NCBI GenBank assembly: GCA_016934645.1
Contig: JAFGSL010000532.1
Location: forward strand, 1 to 49,323
DNA from: Anaerolineae bacterium
GTDB lineage: Bacteria > Chloroflexota > Anaerolineae > B4-G1 > SLSP01
DNA: 49,323 bases
Direction: 5' to 3'
How positions within the stretch are numbered: the stretch's first letter is position 1; each line of letters starts with the position of its first letter. Below, piece by piece: positions 1-7,043 of the stretch. A model generated the notes under the pieces. The model made no database searches. It had not been told where the DNA came from and was given only the letters and a program-made list of their open reading frames with translations. The translations under genes were made by a program, and so were the position numbers.

Positions 1-1
1 C

Positions 2-181
2 CAGTGCCAACTGCTAGGTCTGAGTCGGGCTACGTATTACTACACCCCGGCACAAGAAAGCGCCGAGAACTTGGCCTTGATGCGGCTCATTGACGCGCAG
101 TACTTGAAAACACCGTTGAGAAGGGTAAGGGGAAACTGTGAATTACCTGAGAGAGTCCCAGGATGGTTTAAGCTAGATTGA
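2..181 (+). pseudogene. IS3-family transposase (OrfB) fragment
   Basis: An open frame enters from the window edge and reads CQLLGLSRATYYY...ENLALMRLIDAQYL, the N-terminal part of the DDE transposase OrfB of IS3-family elements. Resemblance stops near position 115 after the LKTP residues. The remaining codons to the TGA at 179-181 look unrelated, so this is a truncated relic with no catalytic DDE residues. The 5' end lies outside the window. Confidence 0.7.
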
Positions 182-191
182 CAGGTAATTC
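140..191. repeat. Inverted repeat, possible IS end or MITE relic
   Basis: GAATTACCTG at 140-149 is perfectly complemented by CAGGTAATTC at 182-191. AGAGAGTCCC just inside and GGGAGGCTCTCT just outside form a second imperfect pair. It abuts the broken IS3 fragment, so it is probably the end of another inserted element. No transposase for it is seen. Confidence 0.4.
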
Positions 192-284
192 ATAAAACTC
201 AGGGAGGCTCTCTATTTTGAACTTGCTCGCGCAGTTGTTTGGCTCGCCGGATAAGTTGTAGAACCCAATTAGATAGCGTTGTTT

Positions 285-297
285 AGCCCGCAGGGCT
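285..297 (-). terminator. Short hairpin downstream of the PLP enzyme gene
   Basis: AGCCC-GCA-GGGCT forms a 5-bp stem 22 bases after the stop of the minus-strand PLP enzyme gene. The T tract is weak on the minus strand and slightly better on the plus strand. It is a possible bidirectional terminator. Confidence 0.35.
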
Positions 298-318
298 TTG
301 TGTGTTTAGCGGTAAGCT

Positions 319-1488
319 TCAGCTTATCGCCTGTTCCAAATCTGCGAGGATGTCCTCCACATCCTCCAATCCCACCGCCAATCGCACCAGGCCGTCGCTG
401 ATACCAGATGTGAGCCGGATGTCACGCGGGACGCTGTGATGTGTGGTGCTGGCGGGGTGGGTGATGAGCGTGCGCACGTCGCCGAGGCTCACGGTGCGCG
501 CGCACAATTGCACGCGATTGAGTAGGCGTGCACCCGCGTCTAATCCGCCTTTCAGCTCGAAGACGACGACGCCACCGCCACCGCCAGGCATCTGGTGTTT
601 GGCGAGGTCGTATTGCGGATGCGCTGGATGCCAGGGATAGCGTACCCACGCCACCGCGGGATGTTCGTGCAACCACTCGGCGATCTGCAGGCTGTTGGCG
701 TTGTGGCGTTGCACACGCAGCGGCAAGGTGGTGATCCCTCGCACGATAAGCCACGCATTGAACGGGCTGATGCAGCCGCCAAAGTTGCGGATTGGCCCGC
801 GTAGCACGCGTCTCACGAAGTCCGCCGGCCCTGCCACCACACCGCCCATCGCGTCGCCGTGCCCGCCGAGGAACTTGGTCGCTGAGTGAACGACGACGTC
901 GATGCCCAGATCGATGGGGCGCTGATTGACCGGTGTAGCGAAGGTGTTGTCGATGATCGTGAGGATGCCGTGTGCCCGCGCGATGCCCGCGATGGTGGCG
1001 ATGTCGTTCAGTGCGAGGGTGGGGTTCCCCGGCGTTTCCAGGTAGATGGCGCGGGTGGTTGCGCGGATGGCGCTCTCGAAGGCCGCCGGGTCGGTGGCCT
1101 CGGCGAGCGTCGTTTCCACGCCGAAGCGCCGCAGGTCTTTCGTAACGAAGTGGTACGTGCCACTGTACAGCCCCGTCGTGGCGACGACGTGATTTGGTCC
1201 ATCCTCCGCTAAAGCGGCGAGCAGTGCGGCGCTGACCGCCGCCATGCCCGAAGCCGTTGCAACGGCTTTCTCTGCTCCCTCAAGCGCCGCAACCTTGCGT
1301 TCTAGTACCTCGGTCGTGGGGTTGCCCCAACGCGTGTAGATGGGTTGGCCCTCCGTCTCGAAGGCGCGGGCCGCCTCCTCGGCACTCTCGAAAAGATACG
1401 TGTTGGCCATATGTACCGGCGGCGTCACATCGCGTGGCGCAAGTTCCATGCCGGTGTGGATAGCGGTTGTGTGTATACCTTGTTTCAT
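319..1488 (-). CDS. Cys/Met-metabolism PLP-dependent enzyme (cystathionine gamma-synthase/O-succinylhomoserine sulfhydrylase type)
   Basis: A 389-aa fold-type I PLP enzyme of the Cys/Met metabolism family, of normal length. Family landmarks are YTRWGNPTTEVLE near residue 51, ALEGAEKAVATASGMAA at about 69-85 (cofactor phosphate site), the Asp of the TIIDNTFATP segment, and the PLP-binding lysine in HSATKFLGGH at about residue 205. The C-terminal SVSLGDVRTLITHPASTTH segment is typical. Such enzymes run gamma-replacement or gamma-elimination on homoserine esters, cystathionine or methionine in the cytoplasm. The exact substrate cannot be read from sequence, so no symbol is given. ATG is preceded by GAGG at suitable spacing. 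It lies 84 bp downstream of the channel-like gene and may be read through from it. Confidence 0.93.
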   Translation of the reverse strand: MKQGIHTTAIHTGMELAPRDVTPPVHMANTYLFESAEEAARAFETEGQPIYTRWGNPTTEVLERKVAALEGAEKAVATASGMAAVSAALLAALAEDGPNHVVATTGLYSGTYHFVTKDLRRFGVETTLAEATDPAAFESAIRATTRAIYLETPGNPTLALNDIATIAGIARAHGILTIIDNTFATPVNQRPIDLGIDVVVHSATKFLGGHGDAMGGVVAGPADFVRRVLRGPIRNFGGCISPFNAWLIVRGITTLPLRVQRHNANSLQIAEWLHEHPAVAWVRYPWHPAHPQYDLAKHQMPGGGGGVVVFELKGGLDAGARLLNRVQLCARTVSLGDVRTLITHPASTTHHSVPRDIRLTSGISDGLVRLAVGLEDVEDILADLEQAIS

Positions 1489-1490
1489 AT

Positions 1491-1592
1491 CAGTCCTCAG
1501 TCGTCAGTCCATAGTCAAAAGTCGAAAGTCCAAAGTTGAAGGTCAGAGAATTTCCAATCAACAAATCTTCAATCACCCAATCTCCAATCCGC
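1491..1592. repeat. Heptad simple repeats (STRR-like)
   Basis: From 1491 the sequence runs as imperfect 7-mers: cagtcct, cagtcgt, cagtcca, tagtcaa, aagtcga, aagtcca, aagttga, aggtcag. A second 7-mer series of CAATCnn type follows to about 1592, running into the 3' end of the next gene. The period is exact while the unit drifts, as in short tandemly repeated repetitive sequences of filamentous bacteria. Confidence 0.75.
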
Positions 1593-3339
1593 AGAGTTTT
1601 TCCTCCGATGCAAGGATTACGATTTCATCACCGGGGGCAAGAACGCACGCCGGGTCTGGCGGAATGTGCACCTGGCCCGAGCGGATGTGCAGCAGGACGG
1701 TCAGGTCGTCCTCGCTGGTGAGGCCGGCGATGGTCGCGCGGTGCAGGGGAGAGTTCGCTTCAATAGCGAGGCGCGCGATGTTGACGGACTCGCCAAGCTG
1801 TATGCCATCGATACTCACCGGTTGGACGTAATAACGGTTGAGCGCTTCTGCGACGAAGGCCGGAGCCGCAATTGCCGAGGTGCTGTACACGGCGTCGATG
1901 GCGAAGGCGCGCTGGAGCTGTTCGCTCAATGATTCCTCGAAGATGCGCATCACCACGCGCAGGCCGGGGTTGAGTTCGCGGGCGCGGAGCAGTGTTTCGA
2001 AGTTGGTCATATCGTTTTCGCTGCAGGCGATGAGTGCCGCTGCTGTACGCACGCCTGCTCGCTCCAGCACCGCGTGCTGGCGAAAGTCGCCGTAGAGGAT
2101 GGGGACGTCGCGTTCGTGAAACTGCTCCGCGAGTGTGTCGGCCCCAAAATCCAGCGCGATAACCGGCTGGTGTAGGTCCAACAGGGCGTTGACCACGCGA
2201 TACCCCGTGTGCTGGATCCCGCACACAAGAACCGGTCCGGCGGCAGATGCGCCGTTGCGCTCGCGTTGGCGTGCCAGTTCGCCCGCGCGCTCCATCTCCG
2301 CGAAGACGAAGAGCGTATCACCCGTGCGCAGCGCCATCTCTTCATCCGGCTCAACGAACATTCGCCCTTCCCGGTGCAGGCACACGATGGTGACATCATA
2401 AGCATCCGCGGTTGTGCCAAGTGGATTGCCGGTCAGGGGCGAGGTTTGCGCCAGGGTAAGCTTGGTAAGGAAGTACGTGTGTTCGTTGAGTGCGAAGGTC
2501 TCCAGAACTTCCATGCCGAGGGCGGCGTGGGCGAAAGCCGCCGCTGCAACCGCCGAGCGGCTGATAACGGCCTTCACATTGAAGGTGTTCTGAATCTCAC
2601 CCGCGATGCTGTCTTCGAAGAGGCGCAGTACGATGCGCGCATCGGGATTCATCTCGCGGATGTGAAAGACAGCTTCGATGTTCACGAGATCATGGTTGGT
2701 GCACACGAGTACCGTCCGCGCGCGGGTAACCCCGGCGCGTTGCAGGATATCTTTGTCGTGAATATCCCCGGCGATGAAGGGCATATCGTGCTCGATAAGG
2801 GCGGTCACCAGCGGCGACGTGGTGGTGTCGATGCCGACGACCGGCTGGCCCAGGTCGAGGAGCTGGTTGGCGATGCGATAGCCCACGCGCCCCAACCCGC
2901 AGACGACAATGGGGCGTTCGACGGTCGCCGCCAACGCCTCCTGCCATGCTTGTCCGCGCTCGCCGCGCACGAAAAAGATGCGCAGGATATTGAGGATGTT
3001 GACCCCGAAAACCAGGAGTAGCGGAATGCCGATAAGCGGCACGATGACAAAGTAGATATCAAGCGCTGGACTGCTTGGTATGTCGGCGAAGCTCACCTGG
3101 AATGCCATCATGTTCAGGATGGCGTAGACCGCTTTGACATAAGTAATGCGCATCTCGCCGGGCCTCAAGGTGTGATTGTAGGTTCCCTCGAAGAGTACGG
3201 CGGTGAGGGCGATCCCTACGATCAAAACGGCCCCCACCTTCCAGGGGAATAGGCGCGTGAGTACCCGCAGGTCTTGGCGGAATTGTTGCCACCAGCTGGT
3301 GAGTGTATTTTTGGGACGATGTTGTATGCGTGTTTTCAT
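1573..3339 (-). CDS. Double-RCK (TrkA-N/TrkA-C) ion-channel-like membrane protein with degenerate selectivity filter
   Basis: A 588-aa protein. TM1 (VGAVLIVGIALTAVLF) and TM2 (FVIVPLIGIPLLLVFGVNIL) flank a pore-loop-like segment, followed by two tandem RCK units. RCK1 begins IVVCGLGRVGYRIANQLLD with an intact GxGxxG NAD-type loop. RCK2 begins VLVCGIQHTGYRVVNALLD with a relaxed loop. Each is followed by a TrkA-C domain; the last ends near the C-terminus with GDEIVILAS. The usual filter TVGYGD is replaced by QVSFAD, so potassium selectivity or conduction is doubtful, while the fold matches ligand-gated two-TM channels. The start is the ATG at 3339; an upstream in-frame start would add 17 residues of repeat-derived sequence. 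It lies downstream of the ABC-F gene. Confidence 0.85.
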   Translation of the reverse strand: MKTRIQHRPKNTLTSWWQQFRQDLRVLTRLFPWKVGAVLIVGIALTAVLFEGTYNHTLRPGEMRITYVKAVYAILNMMAFQVSFADIPSSPALDIYFVIVPLIGIPLLLVFGVNILNILRIFFVRGERGQAWQEALAATVERPIVVCGLGRVGYRIANQLLDLGQPVVGIDTTTSPLVTALIEHDMPFIAGDIHDKDILQRAGVTRARTVLVCTNHDLVNIEAVFHIREMNPDARIVLRLFEDSIAGEIQNTFNVKAVISRSAVAAAAFAHAALGMEVLETFALNEHTYFLTKLTLAQTSPLTGNPLGTTADAYDVTIVCLHREGRMFVEPDEEMALRTGDTLFVFAEMERAGELARQRERNGASAAGPVLVCGIQHTGYRVVNALLDLHQPVIALDFGADTLAEQFHERDVPILYGDFRQHAVLERAGVRTAAALIACSENDMTNFETLLRARELNPGLRVVMRIFEESLSEQLQRAFAIDAVYSTSAIAAPAFVAEALNRYYVQPVSIDGIQLGESVNIARLAIEANSPLHRATIAGLTSEDDLTVLLHIRSGQVHIPPDPACVLAPGDEIVILASEEKLCGLEIG

Positions 3340-3423
3340 CGAGTCAGCGAATGAGCGAATCGTCCAACTTCCCATACGCAAAGTGTACACGGACTTGCAC
3401 GTTTCGCAACTTGCATAAGGGGT

Positions 3424-3479
3424 GTAGTGACGACTTTAGTCGTTTCTGTGAGTGTAACAGTGACTGAAGTCGCCACTAC
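3424..3479. repeat. REP-like long hairpin
   Basis: GTAGTGACGACTTTAGTC (3424-3441) pairs with GACTGAAGTCGCCACTAC (3462-3479) along 18 positions, with the only two deviations being G-T wobbles, around a 20-base loop. It sits just after the ABC-F stop codon. It may end or stabilise that transcript. GCGACTTCAGTCGC-type palindromes are a common dispersed family. Confidence 0.7.
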
Positions 3480-3484
3480 GCCTA

Positions 3485-5170
3485 TTAGGTCATCTCCTTC
3501 TGTTGCGCGTAGTACGTGTAATCGCCCGCGTACTCCGTCAGACTACCTTCCTCAAGCTCGACGATGCGGTCTACCATGCGATTGAGGAAGTAACGGTCGT
3601 GCGAGATGACGAGCGCCGTCCCTTCGAATTCCTCAAGTGTTTGTTCCAGCACCTCGCACGACGGCAGGTCAAGGTTGTTCGTCGGTTCGTCAAGCAGCAA
3701 GAAGTTGGCATCGGACAGCATCAGCTTGGCGAGTTGTAAGCGGCTGCGCTCCCCGCCGGAGAGCGTAGATACCGTGTCTCGCGTCCGCTCGTAAGGGAAG
3801 AGAAAGCGTCGCAGGAAGTTCACCGCCGCGTGTTCCGACATCGACTTCGCGTCCCAGATTTCCTCGATAAGCGTGTGATTGGGGTCAAGCGTCTCGTGCT
3901 GTTGTGCGTAGTAGCCAACCTGTACGCTGGGGCCGATTTTGATGACGCCGGATGTAGGCTCCTCCTCTCCCAGGATGCAGCGGAAGAGCACGCTCTTACC
4001 GCTGCCGTTCGCGCCGATGAGGCCCACGCGTTCCCCGCGCCAGATCAGCAGGTTCAGGCCGAGGAGCACAATGTTTTCTTGGGCGGCAGTGCCGGATTGT
4101 GATCCGGCGCGAGCAGGGAAGACTTTATCTAAATCGGCAATGTCCAGCACTTTGTTTGAGCCGCGCCAGCCATTCAGTTCCAGTCCCATTTTCTCGCGCT
4201 CGAAGATGGGCTTTTCGATCTTGTCCATGCGATCAAGCATTTTCTGCCGCGAACGCGCTTGACGGATGTGCCGTTCATCGATGACGATGCTGGCCCAGTA
4301 TTCGAAGCGCGCAATCGCTGCCTCGATACGGGCGATTTCCTTCTGCTGGGCGACGTAAAGCTGTTGCTGGCGCAGCAGGCGCAACTGCTTCTCGGTGGAA
4401 TAGGCCGAGTAGTTGCCCTGGTAGAACGTCAGCTTGCGATCCTCGATTTCGGCGATGTAATCCGCGACTTCGTCCAGCAGATAGCGATCGTGTGAGACGA
4501 TGATGACGGTGCCGGAGAATCCGTGGATGAAGCGCTCCAGGTAGACCTTGCCCGCCAGGTCGAGGTGGTTGTCAGGTTCGTCGAGCAGCAGCAGGTTGCA
4601 CTGGATGGCGAGCAACTGCGCCAACCCGAGCATCTTCTTCTGCCCGCCGGAGAGCACCGCCACAGCCATATCGTAATCATCTTCGCTAAAGCCGACAGTT
4701 TGCAGCGCCTGCTTAACGCTGCTCTCGTAGCGATAGCCGTCCATCCGCTCGAAGTCCTCCTGCGCGCGGGCGTGGGCCGCCAGCACGCGGGCGAATTCGT
4801 GTTCGTCGTTGTAGACGGCTGGGTCGCCCATGCGCGTTTCCAGGCGGCGCATCTCTGCCTCGAGCCGGTGAATGTCGGTGTTGGCGCTAAGGGCCGCCTC
4901 CCACACCGTCTCCGGCCCGCCATCTTCGACGGGGACGAAGCGCGGTTCCTGGGCCAGGTAGCCGATGCGCGTTTTGTGCCGGGTGAGGTAGCCGCAGTCG
5001 GGCTGTAACTCCCCCGCAATCAGCCGCAACAGCGTGGACTTCCCCGCGCCGTTCGGACCAACCAGGCCGATCTTCTGCCCGGCCTGGATCTCCCACGCGA
5101 TGGTGTCCAAGACCAGCAGCGGGCCGTGGTGATAGGTGACTTTATCGACGTTGACGATGATCTGACTCAT
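3485..5170 (-). CDS. ABC-F family ATPase (ribosome-associated)
   Basis: A 561-aa soluble protein with two ABC cassettes and no TM segment, the ABC-F layout. Cassette 1: Walker A GLVGPNGAGKST, signature LSGGQKK, Walker B LLLLDEPDNHLD. Cassette 2: Walker A GLIGANGSGKSV, signature LSGGERS, Walker B LLLDEPTNNLD and switch HDRYFL. The linker between them (about 245-330) is a charged helical arm (RLLRQQQLYVAQQKEIARIE). Family members act on the ribosomal E site, in translation-factor roles or antibiotic protection. First-cassette Walker B has Asp-Asn where Thr-Asn is usual. The start is the ATG at 5170 behind GGAGGGAGAACA; a longer frame upstream runs through the attenuator and is not used. The structured leader suggests control by ribosome stalling. 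Confidence 0.92.
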   Translation of the reverse strand: MSQIIVNVDKVTYHHGPLLVLDTIAWEIQAGQKIGLVGPNGAGKSTLLRLIAGELQPDCGYLTRHKTRIGYLAQEPRFVPVEDGGPETVWEAALSANTDIHRLEAEMRRLETRMGDPAVYNDEHEFARVLAAHARAQEDFERMDGYRYESSVKQALQTVGFSEDDYDMAVAVLSGGQKKMLGLAQLLAIQCNLLLLDEPDNHLDLAGKVYLERFIHGFSGTVIIVSHDRYLLDEVADYIAEIEDRKLTFYQGNYSAYSTEKQLRLLRQQQLYVAQQKEIARIEAAIARFEYWASIVIDERHIRQARSRQKMLDRMDKIEKPIFEREKMGLELNGWRGSNKVLDIADLDKVFPARAGSQSGTAAQENIVLLGLNLLIWRGERVGLIGANGSGKSVLFRCILGEEEPTSGVIKIGPSVQVGYYAQQHETLDPNHTLIEEIWDAKSMSEHAAVNFLRRFLFPYERTRDTVSTLSGGERSRLQLAKLMLSDANFLLLDEPTNNLDLPSCEVLEQTLEEFEGTALVISHDRYFLNRMVDRIVELEEGSLTEYAGDYTYYAQQKEMT

Positions 5171-5187
5171 TGTTCTCCCTCCTGAAC

Positions 5188-5217
5188 TAAAAAGCCGCTG
5201 GCCACGGCTGCCGTGGC
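5188..5217 (-). promoter_or_regulatory. Proximal attenuator hairpin of the ABC-F leader
   Basis: On the mRNA strand AGCCG-TGGCCAG-CGGCT followed by TTTTTAG forms an intrinsic terminator-like hairpin. The overlapping GCCACGG-CAG-CCGTGGC (5201-5217) is a perfect alternative stem that excludes it. The T run ends only a few bases before the ribosome-binding site, so either transcription or translation of the ABC-F gene could be switched. Confidence 0.6.
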
Positions 5218-5255
5218 ACTCTCGCTCACACGGTCTAGGAAGGATTAAGGGGAAA

Positions 5256-5290
5256 CAAAAAGCCGCAGACGCGAGCGCGCCCACGGCTCT
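5256..5290 (-). promoter_or_regulatory. Distal attenuator/terminator hairpin of the ABC-F leader
   Basis: On the mRNA strand AGCCG...CGCG-CT-CGCG...CGGCT is followed by TTTTTG. The segment AGCCGTGG is repeated in the proximal hairpin 75 bases downstream. The two units could therefore swap partners, which fits an attenuator rather than a single terminator. Confidence 0.55.
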
Positions 5291-5328
5291 GAACTGATTA
5301 ACAAATGATATGCAAGTGTTGTTCGCAG

Positions 5329-5349
5329 GCGCACCTAGGATCGGTGCGC
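5329..5349 (-). promoter_or_regulatory. Hairpin over the leader-ORF stop codon
   Basis: GCGCACC and GGTGCGC form a perfect 7-bp stem with a 7-base loop. The stop codon of the leader ORF (5335-5337) lies at the loop edge, so a ribosome stalled near the end of the leader peptide would melt this stem. Confidence 0.5.
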
Positions 5350-5412
5350 TGCGCTAAAACAGACGACGCCTCGTAGCATCAAAACTGAGTAGCCAATAGA
5401 TAACTGAACCAT
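5335..5412 (-). CDS. Putative 25-aa leader peptide of the ABC-F gene
   Basis: An ATG about 20 bases after the predicted transcription start opens a 25-codon frame starting MVQLSIGYSVLML and ending AAHRS. AAGG lies 12 bases upstream as a weak ribosome-binding site. It precedes two attenuator-like hairpins and the ABC-F gene. Antibiotic-inducible ABC-F genes often carry such upstream peptides. Function is inferred from position; the peptide resembles nothing I recognise. Confidence 0.45.
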   Translation of the reverse strand: MVQLSIGYSVLMLRGVVCFSAAHRS

Positions 5413-5438
5413 AGTGTTTTTCTACCTTGTTAAGTGAG

Positions 5439-5466
5439 ATTATACCACGCATCGTATAGGGTGCAA
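5439..5466 (-). promoter_or_regulatory. Sigma-70 promoter of the ABC-F leader
   Basis: On the minus strand TTGCAC (5461-5466), a 16-bp spacer and a perfect TATAAT (5439-5444). Transcription would start near 5431 and give a leader of about 260 nt before the ABC-F ATG. Confidence 0.75.
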
Positions 5467-5654
5467 CTGCTCCTTTTCCCGGTGACATGTTCTTCACCGG
5501 GGCGGTGCATTCTGTCCAACTTGGTGCAGGGGGCGAGAGTTGACTGGAAGTCAGGTCAGTGTCTCGTTTGGCTTGTGCATTTTCCTGTCAGACTGCAAAC
5601 GTGAGCGTCGCCTTTTGCTTGGCATAGCCTGTTCGCGCGGCTCGGCTGGCGCTC

Positions 5655-5729
5655 CTATTTACGCTTGACCTTTTTGCTGGCTTCGCCCAGAGCAGTCTTG
5701 ACCGTATCTCGCTTAGGCAAGCTATCCAC
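5655..5729 (-). other. Possible C-terminal peptide fragment beginning at the attC-like boundary
   Basis: A frame of 24 codons from a GTG at 5729 reads VDSLPKRDTVKTALGEAS and ends in a Lys-rich KKVKRK tail before TAG. It looks like the end of a larger protein rather than a random frame. Its start falls on the presumed R' box of the attC-like element, as expected if cassette insertion cut it off. Between here and 5438 I see no further gene apart from the ABC-F promoter. Confidence 0.25.
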
Positions 5730-5850
5730 CTAGCGTAAGCCGTTGCGCCAGGTGCGGGGCGCGCTTGCGTGGAGACATGGCCTCCTGAATGCGCGGCGGG
5801 CCTACGTAACTGTGCGCCGCTGGCGCAATCGGCTTGACGCGATGTTGGGC
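5724..5850 (-). other. Integron attC-like recombination site
   Basis: Read on the minus strand: GCCCAAC (5844-5850) fits the R'' consensus RYYYAAC. GCGTCAAGCCGATTGCGCCAG (5820-5840) pairs with CTGGCGCAACGGCTTACGC (5733-5751), giving a 19-bp stem with exactly two unpaired bases, a C and an A, on the R''-side arm. This is the extrahelical-base pattern of attC sites, and the TCAAGCCGA segment matches the usual L'' box. The terminal arm is variable and long (68 bases). The R' box is GGTGGAT instead of GTTRRRY, a mismatch at the second base, so the site may be decayed. It starts 23 bases after the stop of the M15-like gene, the position of attC in a gene cassette. No integrase is in the window. 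Confidence 0.5.
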
Positions 5851-5873
5851 GGCAACTATTACTCAGATGCACA

Positions 5874-6647
5874 TCATTTGATCTCAAGGTGATGGGCGGG
5901 TTCAGAGTTGGATGGGGCGATATACTTTGTGACCCGTGCGTGAGCTTCGACTTGAGTCTGAAACTGCGCATCATCCTTAATGGAACTCGGTGCTACATCG
6001 ATGACGGAGTTTTCACTGCAATGTTTTGAGACGTTACTCGGACCGAGTTCATTGATCTTGTCGGTCATCTCCTGCTTGATAGTAGCGGCGTCCTTGGCTG
6101 GTTTCGCCGCCTTGCCGGCTACGTACACGTCAATTACCTTGTCGCCGCTTGAACCGTAGAGTTCCTTCTGTGCATCAACGCTGGTGTTCTCGATATTTTT
6201 ATACATCACGGCGGACTGTTCCGCTGGCGTGCGACGGCCACTCGTGATCGTTGCGCTGGTTTCGCCAATCGCCGCGACGATCTCCTTCAGAACCTGAATT
6301 GCGTCGGCGGTAACCCCTGTCCCGTTATTCGTCACAGTTACCTGGTCGGGTGTGATTGTTTTTTCGGCAGGTGCCCGCTGCATTTCTCCGCCGTTTTGCT
6401 GCACCGTGTAATTTAACGTCGTACGTTGAATCTTTTCGGCTTGGGTGCTTTGAATCAACCGATTGACCATCTGGTTGCCATATTGACGTTGAAGTTGCAA
6501 AACTTGCGCAGGTGAGGCCGACAGCGGGTCGGCTAAGATGCTTTGAATTGAAGTGGGGGCTAGTAGCGCTGGGCCGTGGGCTTGTTGAGCAGCTGGCTTG
6601 GAGACCTTAGATTTTTCAACTTGCTGTGACTGCATAGTTTCGGACAT
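5874..6647 (-). CDS. Putative eCIS cargo: N-terminal eCIS-type tail motif fused to an M15-like peptidase domain
   Basis: A 257-aa protein without signal peptide. Residues about 1-75 are flexible and contain LQLQRQYGNQMVNRLIQS, the LQxxYGNxxVxRLIQ-type motif found at the start of many eCIS-linked proteins; the DUF4157 protein here has a related LQSVYGNR. The C-terminal half carries the signature of M15/VanY-type peptidases: ITSGRRT, SKHxxxxxVID (H209, D217) and EPAHHLEI (E249 catalytic, H252 zinc ligand). That predicts cleavage of D-amino-acid cross-links in peptidoglycan. The H-to-D spacing is one residue longer than usual. It is the last gene of the long minus-strand block, led by CAGGAGTCGCC before the ATG, and is followed by an attC-like site. 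Payload role is inferred. Confidence 0.7.
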   Translation of the reverse strand: MSETMQSQQVEKSKVSKPAAQQAHGPALLAPTSIQSILADPLSASPAQVLQLQRQYGNQMVNRLIQSTQAEKIQRTTLNYTVQQNGGEMQRAPAEKTITPDQVTVTNNGTGVTADAIQVLKEIVAAIGETSATITSGRRTPAEQSAVMYKNIENTSVDAQKELYGSSGDKVIDVYVAGKAAKPAKDAATIKQEMTDKINELGPSNVSKHCSENSVIDVAPSSIKDDAQFQTQVEAHARVTKYIAPSNSEPAHHLEIK

Positions 6648-6783
6648 GGCGACTCCTGTTTACTCAGAGAATACACTTATTTGAATTTGTTTGAACCCGA
6701 CTCTAACAACGACCCTGCTGATTGAGACGTTTTTTGCTGTTGATAGTGTAATCGTGGGCATTAAGGTTTGCTATTTTGGAATT

Positions 6784-6912
6784 TCAGGACAACTGCCCAA
6801 CAACACTTTGAGCGGCGACAGTAGGGTTTTCGGGTAAGGTCTTGATCTGAGATGAGCGTGGGATTTGTTTATGCGCAGTGCCCTTTTCTTGTGCCTGGAA
6901 ACTATTGGGCAT
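6784..6912 (-). CDS. Small 42-aa hypothetical protein
   Basis: ATG at 6912 sits behind a near-perfect AGGAGGTGTTC ribosome-binding site. The frame (MPNSFQAQEKGTAHK...) is polar, with Lys, Gln and Ser, has no TM segment, and ends VVGQLS-TGA. It lies between the giant secreted protein and the M15-like protein in the same direction. I do not recognise it. It could be an effector chaperone or the stump of an older cargo gene. Confidence 0.45.
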   Translation of the reverse strand: MPNSFQAQEKGTAHKQIPRSSQIKTLPENPTVAAQSVVGQLS

Positions 6913-6995
6913 GAACACCTCCTGCCTGTCTTTTAGGCCAGATTTAACTCGTCTTAGCATATACAGAGCGTTTACGAGCGCGTCATAAAGCCCTA

Positions 6996-7029
6996 CCTTC
7001 CAGGAAGCACTGTTAGGCTTCCTGGAAGG
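6996..7029 (-). terminator. Perfect 13-bp hairpin after the giant gene
   Basis: CCTTCCAGGAAGC and GCTTCCTGGAAGG pair without mismatch around an 8-base loop, 15 bases after the stop of the giant secreted protein gene. The T tract is poor. It should end or protect the upstream message and partly separate the two small distal genes. Confidence 0.65.
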
Positions 7030-7043
7030 TGCACAGGTACTAA

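Noticed and set aside
2209..3021. 270-codon plus-strand frame
   Set aside because: Antisense to the two RCK domains, whose motifs are clear on the minus strand.
5588..5974. 128-codon minus-strand frame
   Set aside because: It overlaps the end of the M15-like gene in another frame, crosses the attC-like element, has no ribosome-binding site and its composition looks random.
6648..6783. Second attC site upstream of the M15-like gene
   Set aside because: GTTAGAG near 6711-6717 resembles part of an R' box but lacks the final pyrimidine and has no paired stem.
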